From NCBI RefSeq assembly GCF_007827365.1, contig NZ_VISI01000002.1, positions 253,001 to 317,000 of the forward strand: a stretch of DNA of 64,000 nucleotides. The letters run 5' to 3'. The position numbers were made by a program, and so were the translations under genes. Source of the stretch: Olleya sp. Hel_I_94. Its GTDB lineage: Bacteria > Bacteroidota > Bacteroidia > Flavobacteriales > Flavobacteriaceae. Positions 28,288 to 35,282 of this stretch are shown here, one piece after another. The number at the start of each line of letters is the position of its first letter. Position 1 is the first letter of the stretch. The notes below the pieces were generated by a model. It saw only the letters and a list, made by a program, of their open reading frames with translations, ran no database searches and was not told the DNA's origin.

Positions 28288-28295
28288 TAAATTTG
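28288..28295 (+). promoter_or_regulatory. Putative -7 box for the small membrane protein/Smr operon
   Basis: TAAATTTG fits TAnnTTTG and lies 25 bp before the ATG at 28321. The -33 element is not clear. Confidence 0.4.
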
Positions 28296-28320
28296 CGACA
28301 TATAACTTGAATACTAAACT

Positions 28321-28530
28321 ATGTTTAAATCGCCTAAAATATATTACTTTTTAATTGTAATTGGTGCTGTAGTAGCGATATATGCTAATGCCAATGAGGA
28401 ACAAAATATTCTGATATTAATTATTGGAATTATTGTTTTGATGTTTGGTCTTTTTAAAGTTCAGGCTACCATACCTAGTAAAAGGGAAAAAGAATCGTTT
28501 GTTGAAACGGAATCAAGTGACGAAAAATAA
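28321..28530 (+). CDS. Small two-helix membrane protein
   Basis: A 69-residue protein with two hydrophobic helices (about 8-23 and 28-46) and a charged C-terminal tail rich in Ser, Glu and Lys (KREKESFVETESSDEK). I do not recognise a family beyond this topology. A promoter-like TAAATTTG upstream and the TAATG overlap with the following Smr gene support that it is a real, translationally coupled gene rather than a chance ORF. Its function is unknown. Confidence 0.7.
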   Translation: MFKSPKIYYFLIVIGAVVAIYANANEEQNILILIIGIIVLMFGLFKVQATIPSKREKESFVETESSDEK

Positions 28531-29090
28531 TGAAATTTAAAATAGGAGATACAGTAGATGTTTTGGATGATGTTTTATCTGGAATTGTAACCTTAATAGA
28601 AGGAGATGTTATTACTATTGAAACCAATGAAGGTTTTGATTTGGATTTTAATGCTTCAGAGCTAGTGAAAATTAAATCTTCTACGTTGAGAGATAATATT
28701 TTTGACTCGGCTTCCATTAACGAAGTTTTATCTGAAAAAACTGAGAAAAAGCGTCATTCTACCACAAGAGTTAAAGCTAAAGAGCGTTATCAACCTACCA
28801 TGGAAGTAGATTTGCATTTGCACCATTTAGTGGATAATGAAAGAGGCATGACAAGCTACGACAAACTGTCAATACAGTTAGATACTGCAAGACAACAATT
28901 AGAATTTGCGATAAGAAAACGCATCCAAAAAATTGTTTTTATTCATGGCGTTGGAGAAGGTGTCTTAAAAATGGAATTAGAAACCCTATTTAGCAGATAC
29001 GATAACGTAAAGTACTATGAAGCCGATTATAAAAAGTATGGTTTAGGTGCAACAGAAGTATATATCTTACAAAACCCAAATACAAATTAA
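28530..29090 (+). CDS. Smr/MutS2-C domain protein
   Basis: A 186-residue protein. The N-terminal 50 residues resemble the small beta domain preceding Smr in Bacteroidota proteins (FKIGDTVDVLDDVLSG). A basic linker follows, and the C-terminal Smr domain (about 95-184) begins EVDLHLHHLVD and contains the KIVFIHGVGEGVLK motif of Smr endonuclease-like domains. Smr domains cleave or bind nucleic acid, and in recent work act on stalled ribosome mRNA; the role of this stand-alone form is not known. It is coupled to the small membrane protein upstream (TAATG) and its stop overlaps the convergent gene's stop by 4 bp. Confidence 0.85.
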   Translation: MKFKIGDTVDVLDDVLSGIVTLIEGDVITIETNEGFDLDFNASELVKIKSSTLRDNIFDSASINEVLSEKTEKKRHSTTRVKAKERYQPTMEVDLHLHHLVDNERGMTSYDKLSIQLDTARQQLEFAIRKRIQKIVFIHGVGEGVLKMELETLFSRYDNVKYYEADYKKYGLGATEVYILQNPNTN

Positions 29091-30043
29091 ATAAATGGTG
29101 GTGTTAAGGTTCTAGTAGTTGATAAAAATGAGTCCTCTAAAGTTCCAAAAACAGTTTCTTCATATAATATTGTAGGAAACTCAACACCTTCTAAAAATAA
29201 AGTTATAGTAAATGTTTGTGTGATAGTGTGACTTCTAAATGATGTTGGTGCATTATCGTTGGTGTAATCTGGATTTAAATAATCTGCAACTGTGCTACTA
29301 CCTGAAACATCATTAGTTGGATTATTATCAAAAGAATTAATTTCTTCGTTTCTAGTTGGTACACCATCACCATCATCATCACTATCTAAATAGTTAGGGA
29401 TATTATCTCCATTAGGTAAATCTAAATCAGTATTTGTAGCACTTAAATTTAATTCGGCTAACGTCATACCTTCAACATAATTAACCCCTTCACTAATTGT
29501 CAAGACGTTGTCTCCATCATCGTCTGCATCTAAAAAGTTAGGTAAACCATCTTCATCTGTATCGTCATCATAAAGGTTTCCGTTACCATTTAAATCTTCT
29601 AATGCTGCAGGAATACCATCATTATCATCCTCCAATAATTCCATTGTAAAATAGGCACTACCACTACTTGCTGTAAACTCTTCAGTTATTTGTATCCCAC
29701 TTGGAGGCACGTCGTTACAAAAAAAGTTAGAAGGATTACTGGTATAACTTCTAAATTTAAACAAATTAGCGATACTAAAATCAGTAGTTTGTTCAGCTAC
29801 TAAACTAAGTAACAAAGCATTGTCTGGATCGGCTTCGGTTTCAATTAAATCCACAATTGTAAAACCAGGTTCTGTAAGTTGTATGGATAAGGTTTCGTTA
29901 GGATCCGTTTTTACTTTGTAAAGTACTAAATCACCACAAGTTTGAAAGGTGTCTCCAAATTCTAACTCAGTAGTTATAATATCTCCATCATCACATGATA
30001 AAAAGCTTAAAAACAAGGTAAATAAAACAGAAATTTTACGCAT
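29087..30043 (-). CDS. Lipoprotein with thrombospondin type 3-like Ca-binding repeats
   Basis: A 318-residue predicted lipoprotein with lipobox LSFLSC at residues 12-17. The middle third carries acidic repeats typical of calcium-binding TSP3-like modules: DNDGIPAALEDLNGNG, DTDEDGLPNFLDADDDGDN and YLDSDDDGDGVPTRNEE. The flanking beta-rich parts are unassigned. Such modules are common in flavobacterial surface proteins and probably stiffen a linker. The gene stands alone between the convergent Smr gene and the divergent cysteine desulfurase gene. Confidence 0.8.
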   Translation of the reverse strand: MRKISVLFTLFLSFLSCDDGDIITTELEFGDTFQTCGDLVLYKVKTDPNETLSIQLTEPGFTIVDLIETEADPDNALLLSLVAEQTTDFSIANLFKFRSYTSNPSNFFCNDVPPSGIQITEEFTASSGSAYFTMELLEDDNDGIPAALEDLNGNGNLYDDDTDEDGLPNFLDADDDGDNVLTISEGVNYVEGMTLAELNLSATNTDLDLPNGDNIPNYLDSDDDGDGVPTRNEEINSFDNNPTNDVSGSSTVADYLNPDYTNDNAPTSFRSHTITQTFTITLFLEGVEFPTILYEETVFGTLEDSFLSTTRTLTPPFI

Positions 30044-30123
30044 TATAATTTAATTTTGAAAGACAAAAATAATAGAATTGTCAAACTTATAACGCTGCTT
30101 AAGGCAATTAATTTTATTTAAAC

Positions 30124-30131
30124 TATTTTTG
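30124..30131 (+). promoter_or_regulatory. Putative -7 box for cysteine desulfurase
   Basis: TATTTTTG fits TAnnTTTG and lies 24 bp before the ATG at 30156. A TTG inside this box is rejected as the start codon. Confidence 0.45.
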
Positions 30132-30155
30132 TGCCCATTAATAGCAAAATTCTCA

Positions 30156-31295
30156 ATGAAACCAGTATATTTTGATAGTGCTGCCACAACGCAGTTAAGA
30201 CCAGAAATAATAGAAAAAATGACGCAAGTCATGCAACAATGTTATGGTAATGCTTCCTCGACACATAGTTTTGGACGTTCTGCCAAAGCAATGATTGAGC
30301 AAGCTAGAAAGACGGTTGCTAAATATTTAAATGTGTCTGCATCAGAGATTGTTTTTACATCAGGAGGTACAGAAGCAGATAATTTAGCCTTATTAAGTGC
30401 TGTTAGAGATTTAGGTGTTAAAAAAATTGTTACTTCTAGGATTGAGCATCACGCAGTGTTGTATACAGTACAACAATTGGAAAAAGAATATGGTATTAGC
30501 GTAGATTATGTAGATTTAGATAATCATGGTCATGTGGATTATAAGCATCTAGAAAGTTTATTACAATCATCCCAAAAGACTTTAGTCAGTCTTATGCACG
30601 TCAATAACGAGGTTGGTAATATACTAGATATGGATAAAGTTAGTAAATTATGTAAAGCTAATAATGCCATGTTCCATAGTGACACTGTACAATCTGTTGG
30701 TCATTACAAGTTAGATTTACAAGAGTTAGCAATAGATTTTATGGCAGTTAGTGGACATAAGTTTCATGGACCAAAAGGTGTTGGTTTTGCTTTTATAAGA
30801 AAAAACTCAGGATTAAAACCTTTAATTTTTGGAGGAGAGCAGGAACGTGGTTATCGTGCAGGCACAGAAGCGGTACACAATATTGTTGGTTTAGAAGAAG
30901 CTTTAAAATTGTCCTATGAGAATTTAGAAGTAGAAAGAGCCTATATTACTGACCTAAAAAAATACTTTATTGAAAAGTTAGTTTTAAACTTTTCTGGAGT
31001 GTCATTTAACGGAAGCAGTGCAGATTTTGATAAAAGCACTTATACTGTTTTAAACGTTTGTTTACCAATAGCACCAGAAAAAGGACCAATATTATTGTTT
31101 CAACTAGATTTAAAAGGTATTGCCTGTTCTAAAGGTAGTGCCTGTCAAAGTGGAAGCGCTAAAGGTAGTCATGTATTATCACAGATTTTATGTGATGAGG
31201 ACATGCAAAAACCTTCAATAAGATTCTCTTTTAGTAAATACAATACAAAGGAAGAAATAGATTATGTTATTGAGGTGTTAAAAGAATTTATTTAA
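30156..31295 (+). CDS. Cysteine desulfurase family protein (NifS/IscS-like)
   Basis: About 379 residues from the ATG at 30156, chosen because MKPVYFDSAATTQLRPEI is the family N terminus. Motifs: SGGTEADNLAL, TSRIEHHAVL with the PLP-stacking His99, HSDTVQSVGHYKLDL and SGHKFHGPKGVGF with Schiff-base Lys202. The active-site loop near the C terminus is ACSKGSACQSGSAKGSHV, with the catalytic Cys at about 330, in the position of group I (NifS/IscS) enzymes. The reaction is removal of sulfur from cysteine to give an enzyme persulfide. No iscU or other Fe-S assembly gene is adjacent, so the sulfur acceptor is uncertain. Confidence 0.9.
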   Translation: MKPVYFDSAATTQLRPEIIEKMTQVMQQCYGNASSTHSFGRSAKAMIEQARKTVAKYLNVSASEIVFTSGGTEADNLALLSAVRDLGVKKIVTSRIEHHAVLYTVQQLEKEYGISVDYVDLDNHGHVDYKHLESLLQSSQKTLVSLMHVNNEVGNILDMDKVSKLCKANNAMFHSDTVQSVGHYKLDLQELAIDFMAVSGHKFHGPKGVGFAFIRKNSGLKPLIFGGEQERGYRAGTEAVHNIVGLEEALKLSYENLEVERAYITDLKKYFIEKLVLNFSGVSFNGSSADFDKSTYTVLNVCLPIAPEKGPILLFQLDLKGIACSKGSACQSGSAKGSHVLSQILCDEDMQKPSIRFSFSKYNTKEEIDYVIEVLKEFI

Positions 31296-31333
31296 GAATT
31301 TTTATATTGTACTTTTACAATTCAAAAAAATAA

Positions 31334-32125
31334 TTGCTAAACTACTCAACATATTTACATTCTCATTCTAATGAATGGGTCACTTTTGTTCATGGAGCAG
31401 GAGGAAGCAGCTCTATATGGTATAAGCAAATACGAGATTTTAAAGCCGAATTTAATGTGCTTATTCTGGATTTACGAGGTCATGGTAATAGTAAACCTAA
31501 GTTAAAAGATGCATTTAATACTAAATATACTTTTGATTCTATTACTAATGATATTGTTGAAGTTATAGATTTTTTAAAAATTGAAAGCTCGCATTTTGTT
31601 GGAATATCTTTAGGTACAATATTGATTAGAAACATAGCCGAAAAGCATCCTTCTAGAGTTAAAAGTATGATTATGGGTGGTGCCATAATGAAACTTGATT
31701 TTAGATCTCAAATACTTATTAAAGTAGGCGTGATATTTAAAAGCGTGGTACCATACATGTATTTATACAGACTGTTTGCTTTTATAATTATGCCAAGAAA
31801 AAATCACAAAAAGTCAAGATTACTTTTTGTTAATGAAGCAAAAAAACTATATCAAAAGGAATTTGTCAGGTGGTTTAAATTAACCTCTGAGTTAAATCCA
31901 TTATTACGTTTTTTTAGAGCAAAGGATATTAAAATACCGACGCTTTATGTTATGGGAGCAGAGGATCATTTGTTTTTACCTTCAATAAAAAATATTGTAA
32001 ATAAACACTCGACATCTATTTTGTATGTTGTGGAAAAATGTGGTCATGTGGTAAATGTGGAGCAACCTTTACTGTTTAATAAAACAAGTTTAGATTTTAT
32101 CAAAAATAGGGTAGAAGCTATTTAA
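31334..32125 (+). CDS. Alpha/beta hydrolase, TTG start
   Basis: A 263-residue alpha/beta-hydrolase fold protein. The oxyanion-hole motif TFVHGAGGSSSIW (about 17-29), LDLRGHGNSKPK, the nucleophile elbow FVGISLGTI (GxSxG), and the later KCGHVVNVEQP carrying the catalytic His are present; the acid is probably Asp in YVMGAEDHLF. The substrate is unknown. The only start codon that includes the first strand is a TTG at 31334, directly after an in-frame stop; no ATG exists until well past the active-site Ser. Either TTG is used or the annotation hides a frameshift. It lies 38 bp after the cysteine desulfurase gene. Confidence 0.82.
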   Translation: MLNYSTYLHSHSNEWVTFVHGAGGSSSIWYKQIRDFKAEFNVLILDLRGHGNSKPKLKDAFNTKYTFDSITNDIVEVIDFLKIESSHFVGISLGTILIRNIAEKHPSRVKSMIMGGAIMKLDFRSQILIKVGVIFKSVVPYMYLYRLFAFIIMPRKNHKKSRLLFVNEAKKLYQKEFVRWFKLTSELNPLLRFFRAKDIKIPTLYVMGAEDHLFLPSIKNIVNKHSTSILYVVEKCGHVVNVEQPLLFNKTSLDFIKNRVEAI

Positions 32126-32199
32126 TTGACATTACCTTTTATTTATTAGTTTAAATTGGATAATACTCCTATTCCTTTTTCTTTTTAGAGCTTATGTTT

Positions 32200-32586
32200 T
32201 TACCCAAATAATAAGCTATGCATATAGCGACCAGGCATAAACGTAAACGTTCCAGCAATAAGTATTGCACCAACATATAGTCCTATCATTTTAAATTTAT
32301 GACGTTTAACATTTCCTTTTTTAATGGCTATATAAGCTGTTGGGACAGTGTAAATTGTTAAAAAACTAAACAGGTGTATCCATCCAAAATGGTTTAAAAA
32401 CCTTGAACCAACAAAAGCAGGCATAAACAAAGTTATAATAGCTGTAAATAGCATTAGTAGCATGTAGATTCTGCCTATTATTTTATGAGTGTTAGTTCCT
32501 TTTTTAAAAATAAAACTAACTGTTCCTAAAACAAAAGCAGGAAGTATAGTTGCTAGATGAAGGTACATTAAGGTAGTGTAAGACAT
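32200..32586 (-). CDS. DUF2306 domain-containing membrane protein
   Basis: A 128-residue membrane protein from the ATG ending at 32586; a TTG 12 codons upstream would lie in the promoter. Four hydrophobic helices are visible, with HLATILPAFVLGTVSFIF, KIIGRIYMLLMLFTA and RHKFKMIGLYVGAILIAG, the typical DUF2306 pattern. Function is unknown. A perfect -7 box (TACATTTG on the minus strand) precedes it. Confidence 0.8.
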   Translation of the reverse strand: MSYTTLMYLHLATILPAFVLGTVSFIFKKGTNTHKIIGRIYMLLMLFTAIITLFMPAFVGSRFLNHFGWIHLFSFLTIYTVPTAYIAIKKGNVKRHKFKMIGLYVGAILIAGTFTFMPGRYMHSLLFG

Positions 32587-32607
32587 GGTTTTTGGTTTTG
32601 TATATCT

Positions 32608-32615
32608 CAAATGTA
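32608..32615 (-). promoter_or_regulatory. Putative -7 box for DUF2306 gene
   Basis: On the minus strand TACATTTG is an exact TAnnTTTG match, 21 bp before the ATG ending at 32586. Confidence 0.5.
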
Positions 32616-32684
32616 CTACCAATACTATTTGTAGAATAATAGTACTTACTCAATTGTAACTTTTTAAGGCTAGACTGTAATTTG

Positions 32685-34370
32685 TTATTTAAAACTAATA
32701 CTATCTAATATTAGCAACGCACTATTTAGATATTTTTTAAAGCTTTTATCTAATGCAGAATATTTATATTGATAATAGTGTCCATTATTTTGAAAATACA
32801 TAACAATGACTTGGTGTGTTTCAGTTTCAAATTCATGGATATATACCGTTCCTAAGTGATTGTTTACTTCTTTTAATGACGCATTATAAATTGATACCAC
32901 ATCTTTATATTGTTTAATTTGATTATCAACAAACGTGTTAAATGGTAAAGCTTTTGTATTTAAGTTATGTTGAAAAACAGACACAATGGTTTTAAAATGA
33001 TTGTCATTTGGTTGTATTGGTGTATAACCAACATAACCATGATGAAACACCTCGAACCAATCATGAGGTTTAGTAATCGTAAAGTTTTGATTAGCTTTAA
33101 ACGCTTCAATTTTGGATAGATTAGTAGAGCTTGTTTCTTGATTATTGCTTTGACCAGAAACTTCTTTAGCTATATCATAAACCATATTTGGACTGTATTC
33201 ACCATAGTTAACTATATATCTACCGTCAGATTTAATGATGACAAAACTACCATAAGGAATTTGGTATTTAAAAAACAGATTTTTAAAAACAGATGCTTCG
33301 TCTTTAATCCAATTTATATTTTTTTTATTGCGGTATTTTATGTTTTTATCATCTTTAAAGACCCAAAATTGATTGCAATCGATAATTGTATTAAGTTGTT
33401 TTTGATAATCAGGGTTATATATATAAGCTCTACTTTCGCTATTTAAATCTTTATTTGGAGCATCACCAGAGTTGTAATTTATAACAATATAATCTTTAAA
33501 GGTATTTTGGGTTTTTGAGATTTTGTTAATATAGTTTTTAACCGAGTCTATTTGGTGTTTTTTTAATACACCATAACGTCTTGCAGGATGTATCATCTTA
33601 TAAAAAATGCTATCGCTTTCAAAATTCAATTCAAAATTTCTAGTACTATTATTGTTGTAATTTAAAAGGCTGTCAAATTCAGAAGGTTCTATTTTCTGTT
33701 TAAAGTCATAAGTGTAATGTTCTACTTTTTTAATGTCTTTTTTTATTTCTTCAGCGATTTCATAAACCATATCTTTATTATGCTCTCCATGTAACGATAT
33801 AAAAGTTCCATCCGATTTGATAATCACAAAACTTCCGTAGGGAATTTGGTAATAAAAAAACAAGTTTTTAATAACACCTAAATCATCTTTTATCCAGAGT
33901 TTTTTATCCTCAAAATATTTAATATCTTTTTTTTCTTTATAAATAGAAAACTGATTACAATTTAAAAGTTTATTAATTTTTTTGACATAACCTTTATCGA
34001 CAACATAACTTTTAGTGTCAGAATTAAACGCTTCATAAGGTTCGTTTCCAGAAAAGTAGTTAATAACAATATAATCTTTAAAGACGTTTTTTTTATTAGT
34101 TAGATAGTTTAAATACCCTTTTAAGGAATCTAAAACTATGGGATCTAATACATCAAATTGTTTTCTTGGATGAAACATTTTAATAATAGTACTATCATTT
34201 TTTCTTATTTCAACAACATTCTGATATGTGTCATAGTTAGAATATATTTTTTCAAATTCGTCTTTAGTTATTTCTTTTTTTAAATTAAATGTATAGTAAT
34301 GTGTGTTTTTATCCTGAGCTAAACTGTAACTAGAGACTAGTATTGATAAAAGTAGTAGTACGGTTTTCAT
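32685..34370 (-). CDS. Exported protein with an internal tandem duplication, unknown function
   Basis: A 561-residue protein with a signal peptide ending near SYSLAQ. Two repeats of about 190 residues (about 24-213 and 217-404) share DYIVINY-x-SG, Cys-Asn-Gln-Phe (CNQF), WIKD, KNLFF-Y-QIPYGSFVIIKSDG and a final MVY-IA-E. A third, different domain (about 420-561) contains FTITKPHDWFEVFHHGYVGYTP. The recurrent IPYGSFVIIKSDG segment recalls the cis-proline strand of thioredoxin-like folds, but no CxxC is present; this fold assignment is speculative. It is the last gene of a minus-strand operon, 11 bp after another unknown exported protein and two genes after a TonB-dependent receptor. Confidence 0.75.
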   Translation of the reverse strand: MKTVLLLLSILVSSYSLAQDKNTHYYTFNLKKEITKDEFEKIYSNYDTYQNVVEIRKNDSTIIKMFHPRKQFDVLDPIVLDSLKGYLNYLTNKKNVFKDYIVINYFSGNEPYEAFNSDTKSYVVDKGYVKKINKLLNCNQFSIYKEKKDIKYFEDKKLWIKDDLGVIKNLFFYYQIPYGSFVIIKSDGTFISLHGEHNKDMVYEIAEEIKKDIKKVEHYTYDFKQKIEPSEFDSLLNYNNNSTRNFELNFESDSIFYKMIHPARRYGVLKKHQIDSVKNYINKISKTQNTFKDYIVINYNSGDAPNKDLNSESRAYIYNPDYQKQLNTIIDCNQFWVFKDDKNIKYRNKKNINWIKDEASVFKNLFFKYQIPYGSFVIIKSDGRYIVNYGEYSPNMVYDIAKEVSGQSNNQETSSTNLSKIEAFKANQNFTITKPHDWFEVFHHGYVGYTPIQPNDNHFKTIVSVFQHNLNTKALPFNTFVDNQIKQYKDVVSIYNASLKEVNNHLGTVYIHEFETETHQVIVMYFQNNGHYYQYKYSALDKSFKKYLNSALLILDSISFK

Positions 34371-34381
34371 GGTATCTATTT

Positions 34382-35281
34382 TTAATTTCTTTTTAAAACG
34401 GTTTCACTCTGTTCTTTTAAAACAAAAGTATCACCATTAAATTTAAATAGGCATTTACATTCTTTTTCTAAGTTAAGATTCTCATCCAAAACTTCAATGT
34501 TTTCCTCTTTATTTTGTTCGCAAAAACAATCAGGACCACTTAAATCATCCGTTTGATAATTTACTGTTATGGTTTGATTGTTATTGTTATAATCTAGTAT
34601 AGTATCGTACGATCTAGAATCTGTTGTGTATTCAAAATCTACTGTAAATACATCGTTTTCAAGATGCAAAAGTGTTATGTAATTATAAAAACACATACCA
34701 CATGTTTTGACACTTCCTTGTAACAAATATTTTACCTTAGTGTTGGTGGTTAGTGTCTGTATGTTATCATAGCCATCAGGTTTAAATAGAGTACTATCAC
34801 CTTCATCTGTATAAGTATCGTAAACTTTTTGGTATTCGGTGTTTTGTTTATAATAAATAACAGATATTCTGGATTGATAAGAGCCTCCAGATTTGGCATA
34901 TAATACTAAATTATGCAGCTTATTATCGTCACTATTTATATAACTAATCTCATTGTACAATTTGTTTGTTAAATCAAAATCTTCAGTAGATTTCAAAATA
35001 AAAATAACATTAATTAAGGTTAATATTTTATGCTGAATGGTTTCAATAGCAGCATAAGCTTGCAAGGAATCGTTTATAACATCATCTGTATTTTCAAATG
35101 ACTTAATATCAGTTTTGGATAGTCTTAAATCTTTAAATGAATACAAATCTCCATGAGGCGAAAGGGTTTCATAAATTTTTAATTGTTCGTTTAATTGGTC
35201 AATTGTTTGTTGTGCTAATTTGTTTTGAGAAATACAAAAGGAGCTACAAAGCAAAATGATTAAAACGAAGCAACTTTTCAT
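34382..35281 (-). CDS. Exported Cys-containing protein of unknown function
   Basis: A 299-residue protein with a signal peptide (about 1-18, SSFCISQ). The C-terminal half has six or more cysteines, including KTCGMCFYNY and PDCFCEQNKEE followed by KECKCLFKF, suggesting disulfides or a metal site. I recognise no family. Its start lies 1 bp from the end of the TonB-dependent receptor gene, so the two are certainly co-transcribed, and the duplicated protein follows after 11 bp. A periplasmic or outer-membrane partner role for the receptor is a reasonable inference. Confidence 0.7.
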   Translation of the reverse strand: MKSCFVLIILLCSSFCISQNKLAQQTIDQLNEQLKIYETLSPHGDLYSFKDLRLSKTDIKSFENTDDVINDSLQAYAAIETIQHKILTLINVIFILKSTEDFDLTNKLYNEISYINSDDNKLHNLVLYAKSGGSYQSRISVIYYKQNTEYQKVYDTYTDEGDSTLFKPDGYDNIQTLTTNTKVKYLLQGSVKTCGMCFYNYITLLHLENDVFTVDFEYTTDSRSYDTILDYNNNNQTITVNYQTDDLSGPDCFCEQNKEENIEVLDENLNLEKECKCLFKFNGDTFVLKEQSETVLKRN

Positions 35282-35282
35282 T

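Noticed and set aside
30129..30155. Upstream TTG start for the cysteine desulfurase
   Set aside because: It lies inside the TATTTTTG promoter-like box, and the family N terminus begins at the ATG at 30156.
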